NCBI RefSeq assembly: GCF_019925205.1
Contig: NC_083562.1
Span: forward strand, 4,030,001-4,094,000
DNA length: 64,000 nt
Reading direction: 5' to 3'
Source: Metopolophium dirhodum
Taxonomy: Eukaryota > Arthropoda > Insecta > Hemiptera > Aphididae
Shown: positions 39,901-49,960 of the stretch, piece after piece
Layout: every line of letters begins with the position of its first letter
Position numbering within the stretch: the first letter of the stretch is position 1
Program-made: the position numbers and the translations under genes
The notes under the pieces: generated by a model
Databases searched by the model: none
Seen by the model: the letters and a program-made list of their open reading frames with translations, nothing else
What the model was told of the DNA's origin: nothing

Positions 39901-42639
39901 GTATGACTTATCGGGTTTTTTAAAATTATTTTGAAGGTGTTCAAAGTCTCCAAGCTCTTGTTATCAATTTTTAGAAACACGGTAGATCGAACTTTATACT
40001 TATAACGTTATAAAGATTACAATTATGTAATAAAGAAAACCCGGGGAAGTCGCTTTGCTGTATACCTACCTAGTAAGTGTCGGATCTACCTCGTCATTGA
40101 GTAGGTCACGGTAATGGATGTTTCAAATGTAAATTCAATGATAAATTGGGTACGGTCAAATATGATTCTGGGCGGAGATGACGGCCTATGTCTATACAAA
40201 ATAGTTTTAGATTTTAACAAATGCCGTCAAAATTTGATATTCAAATGCTTATAAAAAAATTGAGACTGTATTTTTGATATTTTTACATTCTTGTAACGAA
40301 CGTTGTATTACATTTTCAAACTTTTTACCTCGCAAACAAAAATATTATCAATTCGAATGAGTATAAAAAAATTCAAAAGTTTTAAATGGTCTATAAATAG
40401 ATCATAAAGAACCAAAATATTTTTCTGTATAAGTCTATAGAAAATGCTTTTATATATAGGTATATATATGGCAGTTTAAAATCTCTAAGGCTATTTGTTT
40501 TTAAAGTACCTAAAACAAAAAAAATACAAGATACCTTGCTCAAAGTTGGAAAACAGAGCTTTTTTCTACAATAAAAAGTAGCTTCAAGCACAAAAAATCA
40601 TCAATGTAGAACCAACACATACATCGCTCCGCTTGGAATCTAAAAAAATTTCTATTTTATATGTATTGAAACAGAATAACAGATATATTACGTATTATTA
40701 TTATTTCAATTTTCAATGGCATGTAATAACGTTCCGATTGATTGTTAATAACCGTTGTGGTTTTTTTGACCTTGAATTTACACGAATTTTCACAAAAAAA
40801 CGCTGTAAAAATTTTAGTATTGTGTTTTTTTTCGGATAAAGGTAATTTGGCCGTATCAACAACGACGTTTTGTGCGGTAAGCTAGAGAAAACAATAAAAC
40901 CCTCCAATCGAAGTATCCAACAATGGCTATTGATTCAATGGCGTTTATTTTTGAATCCTTGTGAGGTTTTCGCATAAATTACTAACGGTTACAGAATTGG
41001 GAAAATCTTTGTGGATTTTCCGAGAAATCGGATTTATAGACGTGCCGCGAATATATCTTCGTGAAAACGGGTTGTTACGTATATATTGTATGAGCTGCGG
41101 GCGATTTATTTAAAAATTAACTGTCTTTATTGTACCCCGCATTTATCGCAATTATACTCGAGAAGAATAAAATTAACTATCATATATACAGGGTGATTCA
41201 AAATTATTTCATTTAACAATACATTTATGCTGGTTATGAATTTGGGAATTCTCAAGTTTACTTAGGCCGATATTTTGAAATATTTAGTTTTTACTAAAAT
41301 GTATGTATTATATACTATATGTAAAGAGTTTCCAGCAGCAGTACAAGCTTATTATTTTTCAAATGAGAATCCCTTTTTTTCTGTTAATTTCTAATTAGAT
41401 GACTTTTAAATGTTTATGTATAATCTTAATCGAAATAAATTCGAATTATTAGTTTTTAAGTTATTTAACATAGGAAGTTTGTAAGATGGGGCAGGAGTTT
41501 GAAAAGTGATTTGAAAATTAAAAACTCAAATAATTCATTTTTAATTTGAAAAACTGCAGTCTGGCTATATTAAATATTACATAGGTAGATATATGTTAAG
41601 ATATAAACCTAGGTAATTAGATGTTTTTGTACTTTCTCGTAAAATATTTAGATTTAAGGCTTTAGAATTAATAAAATTATTATAATATTATTTATTTTGA
41701 TTGTGATAAGATAAATTATCAAGTTTATACCTACTTGTCTTTTATACACATGTTATTAATATTACAATAGTTATTAAAATCTTGTAAAAAGGGCATAGCC
41801 CGTCAAAACAAAAATAAAAATATTTAATATTTTTTTAAAACCAATTTTAAGGGATATATATCCTACCTAGATAACATATATTTTAATAATTTGAGAACCA
41901 CTCTTTCAAATTTTAATTATAGGTATAGGTACATCAATATTTTAAAAAACATCATCCGTTATCAATTTACAGTGGAAAAAAGGTGATTCTCATTTGAAAA
42001 AAAGTAGTTGGTAATACTTATAATATAGGACATTCTTTATTATATGCTAGGTAGATCACCCTGTATGTGACTTAATGAGTAAAAATAAATAAATCTCGAA
42101 TCGCGTCTGCCTCTTAAACCGCCAAGCATTATAATATATATTATTATAAAATATACATGGACTATAATTAAGGTAAAGTCGTTTTGATATTAAATTAACC
42201 TAATATAAAACCTGAGCTCTCGTATTTATATTATAGTCACATAAAATCAATTTTTTTCGATTGATGTAAATTATTTTCCTATAGAAGAAATCCGCAGTTT
42301 ATCCATTCGAAAAGTATGATGCTGATTTGCCCCCAATATCTGCTTACAAATGTTTGAAAGTAATATTATTAAGTACATATTATTTGCCGACTGCTTATAT
42401 ATTCTGTGTATGTATGTATGTATAATATTAGATATATATTTTATGAAAAAACTTTCTTTAAAAAAGTTAATATTAGGCGGCCTATCAACTTAACCATGGG
42501 ATTTCCGATAACTTATACCATTTGTCATTTTCTTTTAACTACACCTCGAGGGCATACTTTTTTAAAAATTATTCTCGAGGGAAGGTCTTTGAATTACTTT
42601 GAACTTTTGTTTGAAAAATATTCAAAACAATACAAATAA
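33847..42639 (+). CDS. RA-PH domain adaptor-like protein, multi-exon
   Basis: Seven exons share one reading frame through six GT-AG introns: 33801-33924, 34302-34458, 34551-34672, 34796-34855, 36309-36440, 36534-36596 and 42285-42359; a last exon starts at 42477. From the first in-frame ATG (33847) the product is about 267-270 residues. Residues about 27-118 resemble a Ras-association domain (REIKVY start, WSIVEV core, GIERTLESHESV close to the Grb7/10/14 'LERCLEDHE' segment, then FKHPEKFSL). Residues about 145-265 resemble a PH domain (FGQVWVY, FWDVTVLLL, NLYLIS strands). RA followed by PH is the order of Grb7/10/14 and MRL adaptors, which couple small GTPases and phosphoinositides at the membrane. 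No SH2, BPS or proline-rich segment is visible, so the protein is much shorter than either family. The canonical PH tryptophan of the last helix is not seen. Family membership is inferred from motif spacing; the exon structure is seen directly. Confidence 0.75.
34302..34458 (+). CDS. RA-PH gene, exon encoding most of the RA domain
   Basis: Acceptor GATTTCAG, donor ATAG|GTAATT; 157 nt, entered in phase 0 and left in phase 1. It encodes REIKVYHIDD, the TTSEQVC helix start, and CYSWSIVEVWKDEGI, matching the ubiquitin-like RA fold up to the 'W-x-L/I-V-E' signature of Grb/MRL proteins. A downstream acceptor alternative two bases later gives an immediate stop, so 34302 is the coding start. Confidence 0.8.
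34551..34672 (+). CDS. RA-PH gene, end of RA domain
   Basis: Acceptor TTTTTTTTTAAG, donor GAA|GTAAAT; 122 nt, phase 1 to phase 0. The first residue completes E, giving ERTLESHESVLMCY, then a charged segment and KMFHMFKHPE. The spacing between the acidic 'ESHE' block and the aromatic-lysine-proline block agrees with Grb14-like proteins, where the two lie about 25 residues apart. Confidence 0.8.
34796..34855 (+). CDS. RA-PH gene, RA-PH linker exon
   Basis: Acceptor TTTTTTTATAG, donor CAG|GTAATT; 60 nt, phase 0 on both sides. Twenty residues, KFSLYRTLDIG followed by a lysine-rich run, bridge the RA and PH domains. A 1453-nt intron follows and carries a near-perfect hairpin. Confidence 0.75.
35682..35746 (+). 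ncRNA. miRNA-precursor-like hairpin in RA-PH intron
   Basis: Arms 35682-35706 and 35722-35746 are inverted repeats of 25 nt with a 15-nt loop. Comparing the arms base by base gives 23 identities; as sense-strand RNA one difference is a G:U pair, leaving one U:U mismatch. It lies in the 34856-36308 intron on the transcribed strand. It could be a mirtron-like or intronic microRNA, or a very small inverted-repeat transposon remnant. Confidence 0.35.
36309..36440 (+). CDS. RA-PH gene, first PH-domain exon
   Basis: Acceptor ATACTTAG, donor AAT|GTAAGT; 132 nt, phase 0 on both sides. It encodes 44 residues holding PH strands 1-3: HFGQVWVYDC, then KPFWDVTVLLL, then KNLYLISN. This matches the 'G-x-L-x-V...W-x-x-x-Y-x-x-L' start of PH domains, with FWDV replacing the usual SWKK. 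Confidence 0.8.
36534..36596 (+). CDS. RA-PH gene, second PH-domain exon
   Basis: Acceptor ATTTTTCAG, donor ATG|GTAAGA; 63 nt, phase 0 on both sides. It encodes HKSIVPHIKRSG and ISYLSNTIM, a basic loop and a strand in the middle of the PH fold. The following intron is 5.7 kb and contains dispersed repeats and a mariner-type element. Confidence 0.75.
37440..37690. repeat. dispersed repeat related to 14.5 kb
   Basis: TAAGATGGAGGCAACACATG followed by CGGGTGCGACGT (37640-37671) matches TAAGACGGAGACAACATACG followed by CGGGTGTGGCGT at about 14540-14572. The shared edge marks two old copies of one repeat family; this one lies in the large RA-PH intron. Confidence 0.45.
39544..39583. repeat. (TAA)n microsatellite
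   Basis: Interrupted TAA units in the large RA-PH intron; they produce the poly-tyrosine-like open frame on the minus strand at 39378-39707, which is not a gene. Confidence 0.85.
40030..40620. repeat. dispersed repeat family, copy 2, in RA-PH intron
   Basis: Homologous in order to the 28.0-kb copy (GCTGTAT, CTCGTCATTG, TCAAATGCTTATAAAAAAAT-like, TTGTATTACATTTTCAAACT). The copies differ by many substitutions and indels, so insertion is old. No coding frame is retained. Confidence 0.5.
41189..42063. mobile_element. Tc1/mariner-type miniature element inside RA-PH intron
   Basis: Starts CAGGGTGATTCA and ends GATCACCCTG, flanked by TA on both sides (41187-41188, 42064-42065). A perfect 16-bp inner inverted repeat, TTTTCAAATGAGAATC at 41356-41371 and its complement at 41985-42000, supports the pairing of the two ends. 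It is 875 bp, has no coding frame, and ends 221 bp before the 42285 exon. Confidence 0.7.
42285..42359 (+). CDS. RA-PH gene, penultimate exon with two possible donors
   Basis: Acceptor TTTTCCTATAG; entered in phase 0. The open 75 nt (KKSAVYPFEKYD, then ADLPPISAYKCLK) end at donor AAA|GTAATA. A second donor, GAAAA|GTATGA at 42314, would end the exon at 42313 in phase 2. The segment 42314-42359 is less AT-rich than nearby intron, which favours the long form. The short form gives a better PH C terminus in the next exon. Confidence 0.65.
42477..42639 (+). CDS. RA-PH gene, terminal exon, frame ambiguous
   Basis: The acceptor is TTAATATTAG at 42476. After the long exon (phase 0) the frame reads AAYQLNHGISD... 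and stops at TGA 42600-42602 after 41 codons. After the short exon (phase 2) it reads RPINLTMGFPITY... for 53 codons and stops at TAA 42637-42639. The second frame ends RSLNYFELLFEKYSKQYK, similar to the helix and 'KYGKQLY' tail that close MRL/Grb PH domains. AATAAA signals lie at 42635-42640 and 42702-42707. I cannot decide between the frames from the genome alone. Confidence 0.45.
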
Positions 42640-42701
42640 AAGCATATTGAACACAAAGGTTAGAAATGCTCTAGAATAATTTAAATTCATAAAATTGTAT
42701 T

Positions 42702-42707
42702 AATAAA
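42702..42707 (+). terminator. candidate polyadenylation signal of the RA-PH gene
   Basis: AATAAA about 65 nt after the later of the two possible stop codons; another AATAAA overlaps that stop at 42635-42640. The motif is common by chance in AT-rich DNA, so the position is the main support. Confidence 0.4.
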
Positions 42708-42719
42708 AAACTAGATACT

Positions 42720-43799
42720 TTATTTTACCCAACTTTCAGTGTATAATAGATAAAAAAAATAAAATTTGCATATTTCTGTTTCATTGAGAAACTTTAAAAA
42801 GACTTTAAAAGACGTATCTATATACACTTTAGGCCTAAGTATTATTTTACTGGTATCCGTGTTTTTTTCTGCATTGTAGTTTAACAATATCAATAACAAT
42901 ATATTATAGTGAAGTTTTGTACTATAATTTGGTATATAAAATTGTAAGATATTTATATAAATGCTTACTTATAATTTGTATACAGCAATTAACAACTAAT
43001 TATTATTTGATACTAATTTCATAAAAAGTGATACAATTTCATAGACCACATTTTACGTTCTCTTATACACTACGTTTGTCCACCATAATATTTATGGAAC
43101 TAACTAAAGATATATATTTTATTATATTATTTTTATCATGAAGAGCACAGTCCGGGAAAACTTTTATTCCCAGAACGTATCTAATCGTTTTAACGTGATG
43201 TGTATCACCATTCACCGTCCACCGTAGAGTTGAAATTAATAGTTGGAAATACGGGATAAACGTAAGACAAACATTGTCTAACTTTTGTCTTTTTGGAAAA
43301 ATAAATAGGACTGTATGTTTGTATATGATTTGATGTAATTATTGTAATTACTTACAGTCTACAGATGTTTTGATACTTTTTTCATAAATCAGCGTATGTG
43401 TTATTTATATTATTTTATTTCAATTTTAAAGTTTTTAAATACCTAATGGCCGATATACTACTACAAGTATCAAGTACAACATTTTACATATTATATAATT
43501 TATACGCATAACAAAATATTAACTATATTAATTTTTCCAAAATCTGACTTTGAATTTGAGCGTTTTGTGTTGAAAATATCACTGAGCAATATTTAATTGG
43601 CCGGTAAAGCTGTAGGGTTACGTCTTTAAGTGAGGGTGCCGCTGCCCTAACTCTGTACTTTGTGTGTACAGCGCAGGCGTATGTTGAAGTGCATGAGTAT
43701 TCGAGTGGCGATTAGTCATTTTGGATATTTTGGTTGTCACGCGTACAATTCGAATCACTTGAGTTATTATAGGTACATCGACCGTTTGACAGAAATATT
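42720..43799. other. short intergenic DNA after RA-PH gene
   Basis: AT-rich. A weak exon-like opening after TTTTATTCCCAG at about 43173 reads NVSNRFNVMCITIHRPP and stops. It is in phase 0 but unsupported. Confidence 0.4.
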
Positions 43800-44648
43800 A
43801 TAAGGGTTATAGGTACTCGTATAACATCCGTCGTGGCGTCGTCATAACCGCAAGTTACAATATTATAGTCTCGGATAAAAAATTATCGTCGTCGTCCGTG
43901 TTGAAAAATTCGAAGAAATTGCAATGCGTGATGTAGCCCGCTAAATAATATCTAAAAACAAAGAAAAAATCCTTTGGCGTCCACCAAAAAATGCGTTTGT
44001 CGGCGGGCGACGTGTTATTGTTGTTATGTTCATCATTTTACGTTGCGCGCATGGACGGAAAGGGTGTCGCTGTCGGTCCGAGGGTGCACTATTCGCGCGC
44101 AGTGTTCGCTTGCAGTGGCGGGGGAAACGTCGAACGGCCGCCGCCGACACAAAGACGTAACGTCACGCGACGTACAACAACCCTACTCAGCCCTACCCCC
44201 GAACAGCTGTTTGCGCTCCGCCCTTGCCGGATTAGACGCCCGTTCCGGTTAGACGCCCGCGGTTCCGTTGTCCGGGCATGAACGGCGCGCGGGGGGCAGG
44301 CCTTGTCCCGCACACGCACGCACGTGCCACGTAGGCCTGCATCACCCTTCCGCCGCGCGTCTAACGTTTTATTGACCTACCCTATGCCTCCTAGCCCGAA
44401 ATTCCGCCCTCCGCCGAAAACGCCGCGCGGCAACAAAAGCCGCTCTCTCGGTCCCCGCCGCAACCGGAAGACCCTACTCTCGTTCGATGTGCAATAAGCT
44501 TCGCGACGCGTCGACGGCCGCTTTCACAATATGCATTCGGTCGACGGCGGCGTCAGCATCCCGACAGCGGCGGCGGCGGCATAATACGTAACGGCAACGT
44601 CGCACTCCTCTCCTACGCCACCCCTTCCGATGGTGTTGTACGCGTATC

Positions 44649-44685
<37 letters not shown>

Positions 44686-44950
44686 TACACGAAACGTTAT
44701 TATGTACGCGCTGTATACCTATGTGGCGATCCCCTCGCCCGTCACCGTCATCGAAAAAAAAAATTTCGTTCGCCGCCGGCTGAACACCTGCCCGCCACCG
44801 TGATACGCTCTTCTCGGTCGCTCGCGCGCGCCGCATACATACATGGCACAATGTTATATAGGTACGTATTCGCGTGTGCATCCGCACTGACGGACGGACG
44901 CGCATCGTGATTTCGCTAGTGTACCAAGGTCGGGGTTACGTGTCGTGTTG
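43800..44950. promoter_or_regulatory. sharp CpG-rich island
   Basis: This is the most GC-rich segment of the window, with dense CpG at 43975-44340 and 44400-44620, an (AT)n run at 44653-44683, then CpG-rich DNA to about 44910. Long frames are open on both strands (43991-44281 +, 44474-44905 -), as expected by chance in GC-rich DNA, and their arginine-rich translations match no family I know. It starts 1.2 kb after the RA-PH gene and may be the promoter of a neighbouring gene whose exons I cannot identify. Confidence 0.45.
44653..44683. repeat. (AT)n microsatellite inside CpG island
   Basis: About 15 AT units, uninterrupted, in the middle of the GC-rich island at 43.8-44.95 kb. Confidence 0.9.
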
Positions 44951-46679
44951 TACATATTATCATTGTTACTATTATTACTATATATTATGTTCAGAGGTAT
45001 AACGTTACTATGTATAATTTATATGTACCTACATAACTATTGAACTATCCACATATATGTACACACGATGCCTCAATGGTGTTATCACTATTATTCATGG
45101 GCACATTCGTTTAGTGCCAATGGTGTACCTAGGGGGGGGGGTATGCTGACCGGTGAGCCTGAAGGTGGCGTATATACTGCAGGCTAAAGATATGCGCACT
45201 ATTCCATCTTCACTTTTAAAGTAATGAGCTTAGTTTGAACGAAAACAAATCTTAATCTAATCAAATAGTTAAATTGTTTTACTCTAGAGTCTAGATGAAA
45301 ATAAATATTTACTGTTAGCTAACCAATTAGATTTTTACTTAAAAAATGTACTATAATTATATATTATATCTATGCTCATGTATTGCTGTATTGGGAATAT
45401 CAAATTGAATAACCTACCCTTGAACGGAAATTAAAATTTTGAAGTATAGGTATTAGTATTCGGTTTTAGTATTAGTATTTTTTTACATTAGTATTGCCAT
45501 TGATTATAAATACTTTTATTGTATTATAGTATTTAAAATCAATGGTATTGCCTACTATTTATTAAATGTATAACTATATAGAACTACTCAAGCTTCTTAT
45601 CGACTATAATTGTTTCTAAAACGTACGAAGTTGGAGGGGAAAGTTGCAACCTGACGATACTATAATATATAACAACTGTTATTATTAATTGTATTATAAA
45701 ATATATAATATATTGTATAATGCGTTATATAGGTAATTGTATCAATATATAATATACGGCCAGGATGTCTAAATTTATAAAAATGATTGACAGTTATTGA
45801 ACAATGGCAATTTTCACCCGAGCCGAATTGTTTTATATAATAACTTCTTATATAAGATACAGTCATACAGTACATTATGTTAGTATCACCCCGAAGGGTT
45901 GGAATCCGGGCTCTAACACCTGCAGCATAATACCTACATGTTCATAGACAAATTTAAATTAAAAATGTTTTTATTTTACCAACTCGAAGGTAATAAATAA
46001 TTATAAATATGTATTATCATAATTTATGATATTTAAATGCACGTTCAAAAAAAGTTAAATAAATTGATTGAAGCCACCCAACAAACAAAATGCCTGGTTG
46101 TGCGCTCACATAGTGACATGGTATTACTAACCTATACTATTATACACAGCGTATACCTATATACTATATCAACTGAGTATTAACTATATATCCAAATATA
46201 TTTACGTAGGTATTTATTTATATTCATTTTTTTTTCAATTTAATTTCATATACATATAGAATACTATACATATACATATACATTGAGAATACTCGTGTTC
46301 TAAAACAAATTGTTTAAAAAATAACACTTTTATTTTGTATAGGTACGTGATTAAAATTAAATTATTTTACATTGATTAGAGTAAATTAAACAAATGAATA
46401 CAACATTATTAATTCATCAGAAGATTCCAATAACCATTGCAAAATGTTTTTTTTTTTTAGTAAATTAATTGGTAGGTTTATTATATAGGATGGTATTTGT
46501 TACATAATTTGGTTCCAATTATTTCAAAATATCTACCACGTGTTGTTTTTTTAGATCTATTTATGATACAATTGTTTTTTTGCGTATCTTGTGTTTGCTC
46601 ATTGCAATATTGGTTGTAATAGATTGTGGTTATTATATAGCAGTAATTTTTAGATACATTTTTTAACAGGTAGCACGTT
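44951..46679. other. repeat-rich DNA, no gene seen
   Basis: A poly-G run at 45132-45141 begins a segment (CTAGG...GTATGCTGACCGGTGAGC) that looks like a transposon end. The remainder is AT-rich. Confidence 0.45.
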
Positions 46680-47960
46680 TAGTTCTTTATATAAATTTGT
46701 TGTTGAGTACATTTGTTCTTTATTGATGAGTGTTCTAATAATTTGATTTTGACATTTCTAATATTGAGATAAAGCATTATCGAAGCTCCTCCCATTTTAT
46801 TGTACCAGAGGAGATTATTGATTCTACCAATACTAAGTAAACTCGGCATTATTACATTGGTGTTGTCATTTATTATATTTTGTTGGTTTCTTAATTTAAT
46901 TAGTAAATCTGATTTTACATTATTGAAGAAGTCATTAAACTTATTTGAAATAATTCGACCGTTATTTTTTAACATTTAGTTCAATATTGAACTATAAATA
47001 TATAATAACTAATATATATACCATCATGTAATATTACATTGCTCATAACATTTTGTTTATTACCTCTACCGATATACATTTATTAATTTCCAACTCATTT
47101 TGGGATTATCTTTTGTTTTCTCTAATTCCAATTTATAATATTAATTTTTGGTTTTTATAGTTAATTGAGCACCTACCTAACTTTATTTCTGAATTTTTAT
47201 AATATTTTTTTAGTTTGTCATTAGTGTTGAATTGTTTTACTTTAAGGCGGAGAATATCTCTATTCCTTTATTTGATTTATTAATTTTATTGATTCTTCGG
47301 TAGCCCATGGTTTGATTTTCTTTAATTTCGAAGAAATTTTTCTACTAGAAGATGCAGATGTTATTAAGTTTTTTAACGTAATAATAAAACATTGAGTAGC
47401 GTTATTGGCGTCTGTGTATTCTAGTGTGGAACTCCGTGCATTTTTTGTTATTTAATTTTGTAGTATAGAATATTCTATTGTAGTTATTGCGAGTGCATTA
47501 GGTTTATTATTTCTATTTCTTACTAAATTCCCAATACTGAGAAATATTGAATAATGATCAGACATTGTAATTGGACTGACTATTGCCTTTGAATAATGAG
47601 TTGTTTTACAATAAATAATATATGATGGAGGCAGGAGTTAGACGCGTGTCTAGTGATAGTAACAATCATTTTAAAGAATCCAAATTTTGCTAAGAGATCG
47701 AGGTATTTATTTGAATGTAAAGAAGTACGTAGTATATCTAAATTTATATCACCAATTAATATTTTATAGTTAGTAATTGTCGTTTTAGCCGTTTCTAGTA
47801 CTATATTTTTCAGTTAATTTATGAATAATTCCGCATCATTGTTAGAATATCTGTAATCTGTGTAAATTCAAAAAATGTGTTTATGCTAGTCAACATTTTT
47901 GATTTTTCTGATGTTAACATTTGGATACGTCCGCTACCATGCGTAAGTCAAAGATATATA
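46680..47960 (-). mobile_element. decayed non-LTR retrotransposon (LINE), endonuclease part
   Basis: Minus-strand translation shows fragments of an APE-type endonuclease: GDINLDIL (47733-47753), then MSDHYSIF (SDH at 47554-47562). These are followed by the linker motif KPWATEESIKLINQ (KPW at 47305-47313) and a pre-RT segment IISNKFNDFFNNVKSDLL (near 46930). The order is that of LINE ORF2 (CR1/Jockey-like clades). At least one frameshift separates the GDIN and SDH frames and there are several stops. I find no reverse transcriptase catalytic motif below 46680, so the 3' part is missing or unrecognisable. Confidence 0.7.
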
Positions 47961-49529
47961 ATTTTATGCATTATTTGTAATTATCTTATAATTTGAATTG
48001 AGAATAGTTTATTTTAAAATTAAGACAGACATTTTTGCTCTATATTCTATAATAATATATACGTACGAGTTATTCGTCAGTATTTTTTTTTATAAGTAAC
48101 TAGAATTTTCTCTACAAAATATAATCGAAAATTAACATTTTTTGTACAACAGGTCTCATAATAATAATTTTCATGTTCACCTAAAATTGTGTAGATTATT
48201 TTAATTATAAAATTGGTGTATCGTGCACGTAATATATACTTGCATTTTTCATGATATTCATAATTTCATCGTGTAAAATGTATAAAGTAAAAATTCAGGT
48301 ATACATATGAAATTGAAAAATTAATTTATACCATTAATTTTATACACAATAAAATGAAAAAAACCTAATGCAAAATACCGCATCGTGATTGTTTTAATAT
48401 GCCTATATATCTAGCCCGATTTTAGATTTTCAGGAACAATAGTAAATTGTTATATTTGTTTTATTCGAAGATTCCTATACTGTTTCACACCATTACATTA
48501 TTTATTTTTTATTGTTATTATACACTCATAACATATATCCCAGACGTGTGTCATATTACATTTCTTCCGTATTATCATGGAGTCCCACCATAGGTTAGGT
48601 TATAGGTATAAATATTTTTGATTACTTTACAAAATGTATAATAAAAGGCCTCCGGCCTATTACATTATGTGTGCCGAACCAGTCTCGTTTCATCGTTTGC
48701 TTCGTGTATTGCTATACCAGGTCATCGGTAGAGTAAACTATATTATATTATATTAACATTTATTTCAATATCCCTACGTTGAATTATTGTACTCGGTATA
48801 ACTAGAAGTCTTGTGCAATATCATTAACATCAGATTCCTCTCGTATATTCCGCCGTTTGGTATTAATCTGTCACTAATACACCGTACCAGAGATACACAT
48901 CGTTTTAATAATTACTACCACGTAACATTAATGGTGAAGTCGCCAATCTCTTACTTAAAAAAAAAAAAAAAACGTAATTTGAACTGAAAAAATGTAATAA
49001 ACATATTATAATAATATAATATTTAATACACCTTAAACCTTTTTTTTTTAATCCAATTAAAACAACTTATGAGGAATTTCGTATTAAATAGTCAAGTATT
49101 ATGTAGATAGGTAAAACGAAAATTGTATGAATTAAAACTACAAAATAATTTGCAATTTTCATGATTTTTACATATTTCGTCAAAATGTTAACTTCAAGCA
49201 CTTATAAAAACAACCAAATTATTTGTAATTAACGTAGGTATACAAGTGTGGCGTGTTACTTGATAGTTTTTTCACTCATATCTTCTTTCCTCAAATCATA
49301 TATCGGTATGTTTTTAAAATTATGATTAAAAAAATGTATCCATCTACTAGGTTGCTGGGGTAACCTAATTATATTACATTGGTTGCTATAGGATCAACTT
49401 AGGTAACCTACTGTAACAGTGTAACGTGAAATCATAACGTTATAACTTATAACATTAATTTCATCTTTGTCATTGTTTGGCTGCCATGGAAACTATAATC
49501 TAAAATAGGTCAGAAAATAAAGAAGTTGT
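47961..49529. other. no gene seen
   Basis: AT-rich DNA with poly-A runs near 48956-48972 and poly-T near 49040. No exon-like segment. Confidence 0.5.
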
Positions 49530-49960
49530 ATCCAGTCCAAAAACATATATATGTTAAAAAATTGTGACTGTTTTTTTCGACATTTTTAATTATGGTATGA
49601 ACAACTTACGTCTTATGAGAAACATTGTAAGCCTTTTTTACCCAAAAATTATATCAACATTAATTTTTTTTAAAAAATTAATGAATAAAGTTCATTTTCT
49701 AATTTATATAACAAAAAAAAACAAAATCCAATTTGAAACCTACCATAAACCACACTCAAGTTTTAAGAGTGAAGAATTTTTACTGTTGCTCAAGGTGACG
49801 TGTGAGATACGCATAAAAATAAACATTGTAAATCCAATATTATAAATCCATGGTTTCGCTCAGAAACTATAAAAAAAACAGGCATAGGTACTTTTTATCA
49901 AAAATTAAAAGACGATAAAAATTAATTATGTTCACAAATATGCACGTTTTAAATAATAAC
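49530..49960. repeat. dispersed repeat family, probable copy 3
   Basis: Contains AAAAAATTGTGACTGTTTTT and later a GAAACC...ACCACACTCAAGTTTT block, corresponding to blocks in the 28.0-kb copy. Similarity is weaker, and the frame open at 49564-49845 is not convincing as a gene. Confidence 0.35.

Noticed and set aside
43991..44281. 96-codon ATG frame with a hydrophobic start in the CpG island
   Set aside because: The short LLLLCSSFYV run resembles a signal peptide, but the rest is arginine-rich low-complexity, overlapping frames are open too, and no splice context supports it.
44474..44905. 143-codon minus-strand frame, the longest in the window
   Set aside because: It includes translation of the (AT)n repeat as alternating Tyr-Ile and runs of arginine. 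It is a by-product of GC-rich, repeat-bearing DNA.
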